This document shows, one piece after another, positions 24,286 through 32,131 of a DNA stretch of 34,674 nt. The position numbers and the translations under genes were made by a program. The notes below the pieces were generated by a model. That model was not told the origin of the DNA and made no database searches. It was given only the letters and a program-made list of their open reading frames with translations. Numbering within the stretch: the stretch's first letter is position 1; each line of letters starts with the position of its first letter. The DNA is taken from assembly GCA_913056395.1 (NCBI GenBank), contig CAJXMG010000028.1, positions 1-34,674 of the forward strand, given 5' to 3'. Source of the stretch: an uncultured bacterium. Lineage in GTDB: Bacteria; Planctomycetota; UBA8108; UBA1146.

Positions 24286-24294
24286 GAGGTGGAA
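24273..24294. promoter_or_regulatory. 22-base perfect palindrome spanning the dehydrogenase stop and upstream of rnpA
   Basis: The left half TTCCACCTCCT (24273-24283) is fully complementary to the right half AGGAGGTGGAA (24284-24294). As RNA it would form a stem of about nine pairs with a CTAG loop. The TAG stop (24283-24285) is in the centre, and AGGAGG (24284-24289) is paired with an anti-Shine-Dalgarno-like CCTCCT. It may act as an attenuator, RNA-processing site or translational switch for rnpA. No T-run follows. Confidence 0.6.
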
Positions 24295-24302
24295 GGGGGC
24301 AC

Positions 24303-24683
24303 ATGAGTGGTCACCATTTTCCCAGATCTTCACGAATCTGCCGCAAGGCGGATTTTGAGGAAGTCTTTTCCAAGGGTGTTCGCTCGAGCACCCGGCACCT
24401 CCGTGCGGTGGTCCATGAAGCGGGTCGTGACGAGAGTCGTCTGGGACTCGCTGTCAGTCGCAAGGTCGGTAACGCGGTCGTTCGAAACCGTCTCAAGAGG
24501 CGGTTGCGGGAAATCTTTCGGGTTGAGCGCTCCCTGGCTCCTGCACACAGGGATCTGATTCTGATTCCCCGACCAGGCTGCTCCGATCTCGATTTTCAGA
24601 AGTTGAGACTGGAAGTGATCGATCTGATCTCCCGTTCCGTCAATTCTTCCGGGGAGCCTCGACCTTCCGGAGAACCCCGATGA
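24303..24683 (+). CDS. rnpA: Ribonuclease P protein component
   Basis: RnpA binds the RNase P RNA and aids 5' maturation of tRNAs. The 126-residue protein has [14 protein letters not shown] near the start, [27 protein letters not shown] (about 48-73) with the family RNR signature, and [14 protein letters not shown] (24295-24299) and a palindromic AGGAGG further up precede the ATG. Its stop overlaps the yidD start (ATGA). It is not beside rpmH, its usual neighbour; a dehydrogenase gene occupies that place. The C-terminal PRPSGEPR tail is probably disordered. Confidence 0.95.
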   Translation: MSGHHFPRSSRICRKADFEEVFSKGVRSSTRHLRAVVHEAGRDESRLGLAVSRKVGNAVVRNRLKRRLREIFRVERSLAPAHRDLILIPRPGCSDLDFQKLRLEVIDLISRSVNSSGEPRPSGEPR

Positions 24684-24961
24684 CGGAGCATGGGGATGGG
24701 GATCAACGGGCTGAGCTTGAAAGTCCGGGCCTGCTGGCGAGAGGCTTTCTGGGGCTGATCCGGTTCTATCGCAGCGGGATCTCACCGCTGTTGCCGCCTT
24801 TGTGTCGCTTCGAGCCGACGTGCAGTTGCTATGCGGCGGAGGCGATTCGGGGTCACGGAGCTTTGCGCGGACTGTACCTCACCCTTCACCGGTTGTTTCG
24901 TTGCCACCCCTTTTCCCGTGGCGGCTACGACCCGGTTCCGGAGCCTCCCGGTAAATCCTGA
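24680..24961 (+). CDS. yidD: Membrane protein insertion efficiency factor YidD
   Basis: This small membrane-associated protein helps YidC-dependent insertion. The 93 residues include [31 protein letters not shown] (C42, C48, C50), [29 protein letters not shown], which is the full family signature. The ATG overlaps the rnpA stop, as in many genomes. yidC, usually next, does not follow; a MerR-type regulator does. Confidence 0.96.
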   Translation: MTEHGDGDQRAELESPGLLARGFLGLIRFYRSGISPLLPPLCRFEPTCSCYAAEAIRGHGALRGLYLTLHRLFRCHPFSRGGYDPVPEPPGKS

Positions 24962-24996
24962 ATCAAATCCGCTACACAGAAGAGAAAAATCTGCTC

Positions 24997-25030
24997 TTGA
25001 ACTATGGTTTATAAAGTATAAAGTATAAAG
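24997..25030 (+). promoter_or_regulatory. Candidate promoter with three tandem TATAAAG repeats
   Basis: TATAAAG occurs three times head to tail (25010-25016, 25017-25023, 25024-25030), giving three -10-like TATAAA boxes. TTGAAC (24997-25002) is -35-like, but its distance to the boxes (7, 14 or 21 bases) misses the ideal 17. Copy-number change would alter promoter spacing. It lies between yidD and the MerR-type regulator. Confidence 0.45.
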
Positions 25031-25042
25031 CGCGCGGGGAAG

Positions 25043-25059
25043 CCGGACGTCAGGTCCGG
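25043..25059 (+). terminator. Perfect hairpin upstream of the MerR-type gene (terminator or operator)
   Basis: CCGGAC (25043-25048) pairs with GTCCGG (25054-25059) around GTCAG. A weak run, TGTGCATTTTG, follows. It could end the rnpA-yidD transcript or serve as an operator. It would cover the GTG at 25059, arguing against that start for the MerR-type protein. Confidence 0.4.
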
Positions 25060-25094
25060 TGTGCATTTTGATATCCAAGAGGGGAATACGACGC

Positions 25095-25352
25095 TTGCCC
25101 AAGCCTTCTGCAGGCCAGGTGCCGAGAAAACTCTTCAAGATCGGCGAAGTGATGGCAGCGACGGGGATCTCCCGTCAGACGATTCACGATTACACCGTCT
25201 CGGGATTCATCGAGGAGGAGGAGCGAACCCCCGCTGGTCACCGCCTCTATGCCGAATGGATCTTTGAGCGTTTAGCCAAAATGGCGCAACTGCAGGAGCA
25301 GGGGAAATCCCTGAAAGAAATCAAGCAACTGATCGACGAGGGGAAACTGTAG
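25095..25352 (+). CDS. Small MerR-type winged-helix regulator
   Basis: The protein is 85 residues from TTG 25095 (97 if GTG 25059 is used). A MerR HTH is clear: LFKIGEVMAATGISRQTIHDYTVSGFIEEEERTPAGHRLYAEW, followed by a helix, ERLAKMAQLQEQGKSLKEIKQLI, ending before any effector-binding domain. The full-length MerR coiled coil and ligand region are missing, so it is a short DNA-binding form. GAGGGG lies ten bases before the TTG. The stop touches the next ATG. Nearby tandem TATAAAG boxes and a hairpin could be its own operator region. Confidence 0.84.
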   Translation: MPKPSAGQVPRKLFKIGEVMAATGISRQTIHDYTVSGFIEEEERTPAGHRLYAEWIFERLAKMAQLQEQGKSLKEIKQLIDEGKL

Positions 25353-25502
25353 ATGTTCTGGACCGATCCTTCCTTCCTGACCACCGCCCTGATCGTGGCT
25401 CTGGCGATTCAGTGGATCCCCGCCCGCAAGAATTCCTCTTCACCGACCAGGGTTCGAATCCCGACCCGGGATGATCGTACAAGCGGTCCAAAAGGGGAGT
25501 GA
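25353..25502 (+). CDS. 49-residue putative membrane peptide
   Basis: The ATG directly follows the regulator's TAG, with GAGGGGAA as ribosome site. The peptide has a hydrophobic helix (about 8-23, FLTTALIVALAIQWIPA) and a basic, hydrophilic tail. Family not recognised. Part of it includes bases resembling a tRNA T-arm (25450-25463) and a hairpin ATCCCG-ACC-CGGGAT (25458-25472), so overlap with a non-coding element cannot be ruled out. Confidence 0.5.
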   Translation: MFWTDPSFLTTALIVALAIQWIPARKNSSSPTRVRIPTRDDRTSGPKGE

Positions 25503-25650
25503 TCCCTCCTCATTCTGATTCGGGAGCGGTGAACAGAGAAAACTGTGCAGCCGAATCGGGCATGATATTATCCAGATGGGTTCTCGCTCCTTGGGCTCAG
25601 GGTTTGCCCAATGGATCATTACCTCCAAATTGAGGGTGGGAGAAAACAAG
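25503..25650. promoter_or_regulatory. Leader with extended -10 box and hairpin before the radical SAM gene
   Basis: TG-A-TATTAT (25563-25571) resembles an extended -10 element; there is no strong -35. Downstream, TTGGGC (25591-25596) pairs with GCCCAA (25606-25611) around a nine-base loop. GGGAG lies eight bases before the GTG at 25651. Confidence 0.4.
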
Positions 25651-28524
25651 GTGTCTGACGAAAATTCCCTCTGGGATTCCATGGGCAAAGTCGGTTTTGA
25701 GAGCGGTGCATCGGAAGCTGCCGATGGCGAAGATCTCTCGATCCTTCCTGACCGCCACGATATCGCCCAACATCCGTACAGAGCTTTTCTCCATCGACTC
25801 GAAAAGCCTGGCCGTTACACCGGTGGAGAGCTGCATTCGGTCACGAAGACGGATGCCCGACTCTCATTCCTGCTGGCATTTCCCGATGTCTACGAAATCG
25901 GCATGAGCCACCTTGGTTTCAAAATTCTGTATTCCCAGTTGAATGGCCTCGAGGACGTTCGTGCCGAGCGGGTTTACACCCCGTGGATCGATTGCGAAAA
26001 AGAGCTGCGGGCCCGTGATCTTGAATTGGTCAGTCTGGAGTCCTGGCGAAGGATGCGAGACTTTGATGTCGTCGGTTTCTCGATGCAGTACGAGCTCACC
26101 TTCACCAATATCCTGACGATGCTCGATCTCGGTGGCATCCCCATTCGTTCCAGTGATCGCGACGACGATTGTCCGTTGGTCATGGCCGGGGGACCGGTGG
26201 CCTTCCAGCCGGAACCGATGAGCCCCTTCATCGATGCCTTTTTGATCGGCGACGGTGAGGGCCATTTCCACAAGGTGGTCGACCATTGGAAGTCACTCAA
26301 GGAACTCGGTGTTTCCCGAAGAGATCGACTGATTCAGATCAGTGGTTTCGACGGGGTTTATGTTCCGTCGCTTTACAGTACTCGTGTGGAGCCTGATACA
26401 GGTTTCACCGTTGTCGATTCCCCCCTTGATGAGAGAGTTCCCGCATCCGTGAAGCGGGCTCATGTCCCCGATCTTGCCGAGTATCCATTCCCGGCCAAAT
26501 CACCGGTTCCCAACACGGAAGTGGTGTTTGATCGCGCGAGCATCGAGGTCGCAAGGGGCTGTACCGAGGGATGCCGTTTCTGCCAGGCGGGTATGATCTA
26601 CCGCCCTGTCAGGGAACGCCCCCCCGAGGATATTCAGGAAGTGGTCCGCGATGCGGTCAAGTGCGGCGGCTTCGATGAAGTTTCCCTCACAAGCCTTTCG
26701 ACGGCGGACTACAGTGCCATCGAACCACTCGTCAAAAAGATCATGCCCGAGTTGCGGGAGAAGAATATTTCCCTCAGCGTCTCTTCTCTTCGTGCCTATG
26801 GTTTGACCGATGAAATGCTGGAAGAGATGTCGAGTGTTCGCAACACTTCCCTGACCTTCGCTCCGGAGGCAGGGACACAGCGAATGCGAGACGTGGTCAA
26901 CAAGAACATCACTGAGGAAGACATCGCCAAAAGTGCGCACCGGATCTTCTCCAGAGGTTGGCGCCGGATGAAGCTGTATTTCATGATCGGCTTGCCCACA
27001 GAAGATGAAAGTGACATTCGCGGTATCGCTGAAACGGGCAAACGCATGCTCGATATCGCCCGGGAGTATCTCCCCAAGGGGCGAGCTCAGGTAACGGTCT
27101 CCGTTTCAAGCCATGTGCCGAAGCCGTTCACTCCTTTCCAGTGGGCCGCAATGGATGATCTCCCTGACATCGAGTTGAAACACGAGGCGTTGAGGAAGTG
27201 GACCCGACATCCGGGCCTTCAACTGCGCTGGCACGATCCGTCGACGAGTCACCTCGAGGGGATCCTCAGCAGGGGAGACCGGACCATCTCCAATGTCATC
27301 GAAACTGCGTGGCGAAAGGGCTGCCGATTCGACGGCTGGTCCGATCGGATGAGATTTGATTACTGGATGGAAGCGATCGAGGAGAATGAGATCGATCGCT
27401 ACCGTTTCCTCGGCACCATTCCCATCGACGCAAGGCTCCCCTGGGACCACCTCGATTGCGGAGTGGAGCCCAAGTTCCTCAAGCGCGAGTACCAGAGGGC
27501 CCTCAAGGATCGGACTTCCCATCCGTGTGGCAAACCTGGCAAGAGATTGACCCACTACACCAATGTGGCAGAGGCGAGTGAAGACAAGCGCAGATTGGTT
27601 TGTTACGACTGTGGAATCGAATGTGATCTCAGTCGAATGAAAGAAGAGCGCATCGAGTTCCTCGATTTCCTCGACGCCAAAGAGAAAAAAGTGGGCAAGG
27701 CTTCTTCACAAACCGATGCGGGGGTTGAAGAGGTCAGGGAAGAAGCCAAAAAGCGTTTTGCAGAGCGCGAAAATCCCAAGCTTCCGCCAGAGCGAAAAGA
27801 GTTGGATCATGCCAGCCATGGATATCGAATCCGATACGCCAAGCTGGGTCGCGCCCGCTACATGAGCCATTTGGATCTGAACCGTTTCCTGCCAAGGGCA
27901 ATCCGAAGAGCGGGATTCTCTCCGGCATACTCCAAGGGTTTTCACCCGATTCCCCAAATGTCGTTTGGTCCGCCGTTGCGTTTGGGAATGGCGGGGCTTT
28001 CAGAAGTGGTCGATATTCGATTGCAGGAAGATCTCCCAGCAGACGTGGTTTTTGAGAAGCTCTCTCAGCAGTGTCCTGACGGAATCGTCATTCGCTCCTT
28101 GCATGCACTGGGTCCTGATGCTCCGAAGCTTTCCATCGTCAGCAACTGGGCTGATATTCTGATCTTTACACCCAACCAAGTCGCCGATCGAATCCCGGAT
28201 GAAAAACTTGTCCAATTCCTGGACCGCAAGGAGATTCCGGTCGACAGATTGACCAAAAAAGGCAAGCCGAAGGTGGTCGATATTCGGCCTGGCATCCAAA
28301 TCCTTGAATGGCTCGAGGAGGTACCAGCAGATGTGGAAGGCCTTCAATCCTGTCAACCAGAGGAGAGATTGCTGTCGATGCGGATCTGCTTACAGGGTGA
28401 CCATCTCACCAAACCTGAGGATGTATTAGTCCAACTGTTTGATGGAGAGTTACCAGTGGGATTACAGGTTGTTCGCCGTCGCCTACTGCCGGCTCCCAGT
28501 TCAAAAAGTTTTATCAGGGTCTGA
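25651..28524 (+). CDS. B12-binding radical SAM protein fused to a DUF2344-type domain
   Basis: The 957-residue protein joins two families often encoded side by side or fused (TIGR03960-like and TIGR03936/DUF2344-like). The N-terminal region (about 50-250) is cobalamin-binding-like (LAFPDVYEIGMSHLGFKILYSQLN, VGFSMQYELTFTNIL). The radical SAM core has C304-TEG-C308-RF-C311 for the 4Fe-4S cluster. A Cys-rich link (HPCGKPGKRL and CYDCGIEC) follows. The last part (about 700-950) has YRIRYAKLGRARYMSHLDLNRFLPRAIRRAGFSPAYSKGFHPIPQMSFGPPL, characteristic of DUF2344. The GTG at 25651 has a good GGGAG site; an upstream ATG at 25576 has none. Its reaction is not established; RNA modification has been suggested from the family's gene contexts. 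Confidence 0.92.
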   Translation: MSDENSLWDSMGKVGFESGASEAADGEDLSILPDRHDIAQHPYRAFLHRLEKPGRYTGGELHSVTKTDARLSFLLAFPDVYEIGMSHLGFKILYSQLNGLEDVRAERVYTPWIDCEKELRARDLELVSLESWRRMRDFDVVGFSMQYELTFTNILTMLDLGGIPIRSSDRDDDCPLVMAGGPVAFQPEPMSPFIDAFLIGDGEGHFHKVVDHWKSLKELGVSRRDRLIQISGFDGVYVPSLYSTRVEPDTGFTVVDSPLDERVPASVKRAHVPDLAEYPFPAKSPVPNTEVVFDRASIEVARGCTEGCRFCQAGMIYRPVRERPPEDIQEVVRDAVKCGGFDEVSLTSLSTADYSAIEPLVKKIMPELREKNISLSVSSLRAYGLTDEMLEEMSSVRNTSLTFAPEAGTQRMRDVVNKNITEEDIAKSAHRIFSRGWRRMKLYFMIGLPTEDESDIRGIAETGKRMLDIAREYLPKGRAQVTVSVSSHVPKPFTPFQWAAMDDLPDIELKHEALRKWTRHPGLQLRWHDPSTSHLEGILSRGDRTISNVIETAWRKGCRFDGWSDRMRFDYWMEAIEENEIDRYRFLGTIPIDARLPWDHLDCGVEPKFLKREYQRALKDRTSHPCGKPGKRLTHYTNVAEASEDKRRLVCYDCGIECDLSRMKEERIEFLDFLDAKEKKVGKASSQTDAGVEEVREEAKKRFAERENPKLPPERKELDHASHGYRIRYAKLGRARYMSHLDLNRFLPRAIRRAGFSPAYSKGFHPIPQMSFGPPLRLGMAGLSEVVDIRLQEDLPADVVFEKLSQQCPDGIVIRSLHALGPDAPKLSIVSNWADILIFTPNQVADRIPDEKLVQFLDRKEIPVDRLTKKGKPKVVDIRPGIQILEWLEEVPADVEGLQSCQPEERLLSMRICLQGDHLTKPEDVLVQLFDGELPVGLQVVRRRLLPAPSSKSFIRV

Positions 28525-28533
28525 TGATATAAA
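28525..28533 (+). promoter_or_regulatory. Extended -10 promoter candidate for the four-gene operon
   Basis: TG-A-TATAAA follows the radical SAM stop codon. With this promoter the transcript would carry a leader of about 210 bases containing the two dyads at 28568-28635. The -35 position is poor, which extended -10 promoters tolerate. Confidence 0.4.
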
Positions 28534-28567
28534 AGCGGCATAGCTGGGTGGTGTGTTTCGGATCAAT

Positions 28568-28635
28568 GGTCTCCACCCTCATCCGATCAAATTGAGACCT
28601 CCAAATAAGTCCACAAAGTGTTTAAAAATTTGTGG
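28568..28635. promoter_or_regulatory. Two inverted repeats in the operon leader
   Basis: GGTCTC (28568-28573) is complementary to GAGACC (28594-28599) over a 20-base gap, and CCACAAA (28611-28617) to TTTGTGG (28629-28635) over an 11-base A/T-rich gap. GATCAA also repeats (28561-28566, 28585-28590). Either RNA hairpins in a long leader or protein-binding sites; no T-run follows, so not a standard terminator. Confidence 0.42.
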
Positions 28636-28749
28636 TTCCGATATCGTAGTGCGAAGATCCTAATCTGATTCTTTCCAACTCCTTAAAAATAAACGTGATG
28701 ATCCTATGCAAGAGTTCTGGGGGACTTCGAGCATGGGGGAAAAGCACAG

Positions 28750-31122
28750 ATGACGATCAGTCAAGAAATTACTGCAAATATCGCTTTGGATCGTGCAGTT
28801 GCCGCGTTAAAGGCCGCAGGCTGTGATCCCAAAAATGCTGATACTCTTCCATATTGCCATAAAGACCTGACCGCAGGCTCTGAAATGGAGTTCCAGGTCG
28901 CGGTGCTGGGATCATGGAAAAATGTTGATCTTCCACAATCCATATTGGGCAGTGATGATCTTACTGACCAAAAAAAGCGAGTTGCCCGTGGTGAAAGCTC
29001 GAGTACTCGCTTGTCCCAATTGGTGGATTTTCTGAAAAACCCTAAGACTTCAGTTTGGGAAAACTCATGGGTTCGAATCCCGGTGAAAAAAACTTCCAAA
29101 TCAGTCAGTGAAGAGTTTTTGAATGATATGCATTCGGATCGCTTGGATTCAAGCAGTGTATTGAGATCTGATCGAAACATTTTTGAGTTTGAAAAAGACG
29201 GCGAGAAGTGGATACGTGTTCCAGTGTCATACCTTCTCAATCTCGCTCTGGCATCAATTCAGGGTGAATCAATCCCACAAGTAGAACAGCTCGCGGAAAA
29301 ACTCAAGATTCATTTTTTGAATGATAACACCTCGCCAGAATCGACTTCTTTTCATGTAATGAATCCAGGCGAGGCCAGTGGGCGCGGAATTGAGATCGCC
29401 AGGGAAGCCTCATTCAGATTTTTGTTCTCGCAACTTCTTGTTCAGTACGCCAATCAAAAATTTGGTTTGTTGGAGTCGGGGCAAAAAGTTGAGATTTTTT
29501 TCCAGCCTCACCCAGCAGAGAACCAAAAATCTCTTAATCGATTGATTTCAGATAATCAGTATCGGGAGCTTTTCTGCAGTCCATGTCTGTCGGGTTGGCA
29601 AAACGGAGAAAAAAAAGCAGCCTATATGAGGTTGTGTCATGAGGTTCTCAGTCGATCACATCTCAACATTATTCCAAAAATCAAAGACGCTGGAATTCTG
29701 AAAAACAATCTTGTCGTATTGCCGAGCACTTCAAGCACATCCCTTTCAAACAATGGCATCCATTTGACACTGGGTAGCAAATTGTTAACTGAAATGCGTA
29801 GTCGGCAAGATTCAGGTTTCGGGGCTGAAGAAGAGAAAAGCCTTGTTGATCTGGTTTCAAAAGTCGTTGAGCATTTTTTAGGCCTTTTTGTAGGTTATAT
29901 ATCAGCTTCTCCCTATCGCCTGGATTTCAAAGATTTCCATCCTGAAGTCGCCCTGGGGTTTCTTCCTCATCAATTGACAGGAAAACACCTCAGGATGATC
30001 TGGCGTCGTTGGAGAGTGAAAGCAAAAAACAGGTGCTTGGGAAGGAATATGAAACCGTATGGTCCATATTGGATAGACCGGATTCGCCAAATTCTCTTCA
30101 GGCTTAAAGGGGACCATGTACCAGACTATCGCTTGATTGATTATCCGATTTCATTTTTGAGTACAGAAAAAAAATCGTCACAAAATGGTCTGCTGGGAAA
30201 TCACGACCGATTGAAAAGAGACTTGGAAAGAGAAAGTGTCTTTGATAGTCGGATGTCAATGTATTTGCCATTCAAGCCGCGCTCATATGATTCTCATGGG
30301 TTTGTCGGTATTGAAAGTCGGATTCATTCACTGTTCCCCTCATTCAAGCAAGATTTTGCTCTATGTTCAGACCTGTTGATTCTGCTGACGGCATTTGCTC
30401 ACCAGCAGATTATTGCAGGGCGAGTCACCCATGATTCCATCCCTGATGATCAGGACTCAGAGAGTGAGCGAAGGCAGTTGATTTTCGCCTCAGCGCTGGG
30501 ATTGCCAACCGCCTTCATAAGGCCTCATGGACCTGATTTGTTCATGGGAAGAGTGTTGGCGTACTGCGATGGTTCTCGAAGAAGTTATCGATACAAAGGA
30601 AAAATACGAGTCTCTGTTCAGGAATATTTAAAAGGCTGTCTGAAGTTGATAAAAATCTCATCAAGTGAACTGATCAGTCACTTGGGAATGTCTGAGACCA
30701 TTCAGGAAATTGAATCAAGAATTGACTACCCACGAGAAAGGAGTAGTGCCGGAAGAATCACGGGTGCTGTCCTCGAAAATTTACAAGTTTCTTCTCCGAT
30801 GAATGTGTGTGCGCAGAAGTTTAATCAGGGGCTCGAAGAGTGGTGTCGTGGTGACCTCCGTAATGATCAGTTGAAGGAGGCATTTGAGGATTTACGAGCG
30901 ACCTTGATCAGATTAAAGCCCAGTGCGGAATTCCAGTCACAAGTAAGTGAACTTGGAAATATCCAGAACCCGTTGGGGTTTGTAGATGAAGTCCAAGAGT
31001 CGATCGTTCAGCAGGATTGCAGTGAAGACAGGATCGCAACCTTGATTTCATTGATGATTCTTGTTGAACAGTTTCTGCAAAAAGAATCTGAGAATCTTGT
31101 TGAGAAGGAAAAAGTATCATGA
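28750..31122 (+). CDS. Unrecognised 790-residue protein, first gene of PSD-like/Lgt-like/IMPase operon
   Basis: I do not recognise this protein and see no named domain. There is no signal peptide and no convincing membrane span. Notable parts are a CSPC pair (C276, C279), a strongly basic stretch (about 415-460, with KHLRMIWRRWRVKAKNR and RIRQILFRLKGDH), a moderately hydrophobic segment (SDLLILLTAFAHQQIIAG, about 541-558), the motif LGLPTAFIRPHGPDLFMGRVLAYCDG (about 580-605), and a helical C-terminus rich in Glu and Lys. GGGGGA precedes the ATG. Its stop overlaps the PSD-like start (ATGA). Base composition is lower in GC than most of the window. Its basic surface and lipid-enzyme neighbours suggest a membrane-associated or nucleotide-linked enzyme, but this is a guess. 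Confidence 0.82.
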   Translation: MTISQEITANIALDRAVAALKAAGCDPKNADTLPYCHKDLTAGSEMEFQVAVLGSWKNVDLPQSILGSDDLTDQKKRVARGESSSTRLSQLVDFLKNPKTSVWENSWVRIPVKKTSKSVSEEFLNDMHSDRLDSSSVLRSDRNIFEFEKDGEKWIRVPVSYLLNLALASIQGESIPQVEQLAEKLKIHFLNDNTSPESTSFHVMNPGEASGRGIEIAREASFRFLFSQLLVQYANQKFGLLESGQKVEIFFQPHPAENQKSLNRLISDNQYRELFCSPCLSGWQNGEKKAAYMRLCHEVLSRSHLNIIPKIKDAGILKNNLVVLPSTSSTSLSNNGIHLTLGSKLLTEMRSRQDSGFGAEEEKSLVDLVSKVVEHFLGLFVGYISASPYRLDFKDFHPEVALGFLPHQLTGKHLRMIWRRWRVKAKNRCLGRNMKPYGPYWIDRIRQILFRLKGDHVPDYRLIDYPISFLSTEKKSSQNGLLGNHDRLKRDLERESVFDSRMSMYLPFKPRSYDSHGFVGIESRIHSLFPSFKQDFALCSDLLILLTAFAHQQIIAGRVTHDSIPDDQDSESERRQLIFASALGLPTAFIRPHGPDLFMGRVLAYCDGSRRSYRYKGKIRVSVQEYLKGCLKLIKISSSELISHLGMSETIQEIESRIDYPRERSSAGRITGAVLENLQVSSPMNVCAQKFNQGLEEWCRGDLRNDQLKEAFEDLRATLIRLKPSAEFQSQVSELGNIQNPLGFVDEVQESIVQQDCSEDRIATLISLMILVEQFLQKESENLVEKEKVS

Positions 31123-32129
31123 ATCCGCATCAGTTTGTGTGCAGGGAAGACGGTCAGGTAATCACGGAAGAACTTTTCGGTGATCAAATCGTTCGCTTTC
31201 TCTATAGCGAGGCCAGAGAAAAAGCGCCTGCGTTGTTTCAAATGCTGACTGGAGAGCGGGCTTCTGATCTATTGGGGCTACTGAATTTTGATTTGCCTTT
31301 GAGTGCCACTTTTTCCGGAAGCCAACGTTTCTTGAAAGCTCGAGGAGTGGATCTGGAAGAATCCCTGATCTCAGCGAACGAGATGAAAACTCCCCGGGAT
31401 TTCTTCGAGAGGAAGATCTGTTATTGGAAATCTCGTCCGATGCCAGAAGATTCTGAAGTTGTCGTGTCTCCTGCTGATTCCCGAATGATTGTCGGTGGGC
31501 TTTCAGAGGTGAGTTATCTGAAGATCAAAGATAAGTTTTTCAAGCTCAATGAGTTGCTTGGCACCGACCGCACGGATCTTCATACCATCTTCCATGAAGG
31601 AGACTTCGCAATATTCAGGCTGACTCCGGAAATGTACCACTGGAATCATGTGCCAGTGTCTGGAGTGGTTAGAGAAATTTACACTCTTGATGGAGATTAT
31701 CATTCCTGTAATCCAGGTGCCGTTGTCAAAATGGTCACTCCATATTCCGCCAATCGACGAGTTGTGACGATCATCGATACTGACGTACCTCATGGTTCGT
31801 GGGTCGGAAGAGTGGCAATGGTCGAAATTGTCGCTTTGATGATCGGCGGGATCGATCAAAGGTATTCACAGCAAAAATATGACAGTCCTACCGATGTTGT
31901 TCCTCGAATGTTTCTGAAAAAGGGGCAACCCAAGAGTTTGTACCGGCCCGGAAGCAGTACAGATGTTTTGATTTTTGAACCGGGCAGGCTTGAATTTGAT
32001 CAGGATTTGGTCTCATTTCGCAGCCGTTCAGATGTTCAGAGTCGCTTCAATGCATTTGGTGGCCATCTCAATGAAACTGAAGTGAAAGTCAGGCAGTCCA
32101 TCGCACGTAAAATAGGGGGGCAGGGCTGA
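31119..32129 (+). CDS. psd: Phosphatidylserine decarboxylase-like protein
   Basis: PSD makes phosphatidylethanolamine from phosphatidylserine using a pyruvoyl group formed by self-cleavage at a Gly-Ser bond. Family motifs are SPADSRM (D120), FHEGDFAIFRLTPEMYHWNHVPVSG (H174, H177), PHGSWVGRVAMVEIVALMIGG and PGSSTDVLIFEPG, where G278-S279 or the next serine would be the cleavage point. The usual motif is GST, so GSST is a variant. No membrane helix. It is 336 residues, similar to PSD pro-enzymes of the long soluble type. Translationally coupled to the genes on both sides. It may act on phosphatidylserine or a related serine-headed lipid. Confidence 0.87.
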   Translation: MNPHQFVCREDGQVITEELFGDQIVRFLYSEAREKAPALFQMLTGERASDLLGLLNFDLPLSATFSGSQRFLKARGVDLEESLISANEMKTPRDFFERKICYWKSRPMPEDSEVVVSPADSRMIVGGLSEVSYLKIKDKFFKLNELLGTDRTDLHTIFHEGDFAIFRLTPEMYHWNHVPVSGVVREIYTLDGDYHSCNPGAVVKMVTPYSANRRVVTIIDTDVPHGSWVGRVAMVEIVALMIGGIDQRYSQQKYDSPTDVVPRMFLKKGQPKSLYRPGSSTDVLIFEPGRLEFDQDLVSFRSRSDVQSRFNAFGGHLNETEVKVRQSIARKIGGQG

Positions 32130-32131
32130 TC

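Noticed and set aside
23383-24333. 316-codon minus-strand open frame opposite leucine dehydrogenase
   Set aside because: Mirror frame of a well-conserved GC-rich gene with no family match.
25450-29082. The 14-base string GGGTTCGAATCCCG, like a tRNA T-arm, at 25450-25463 and 29069-29082
   Set aside because: No acceptor or anticodon arms could be folded around either copy, and the second is inside a long open gene. About two repeated 14-mers are expected by chance in a window this size.
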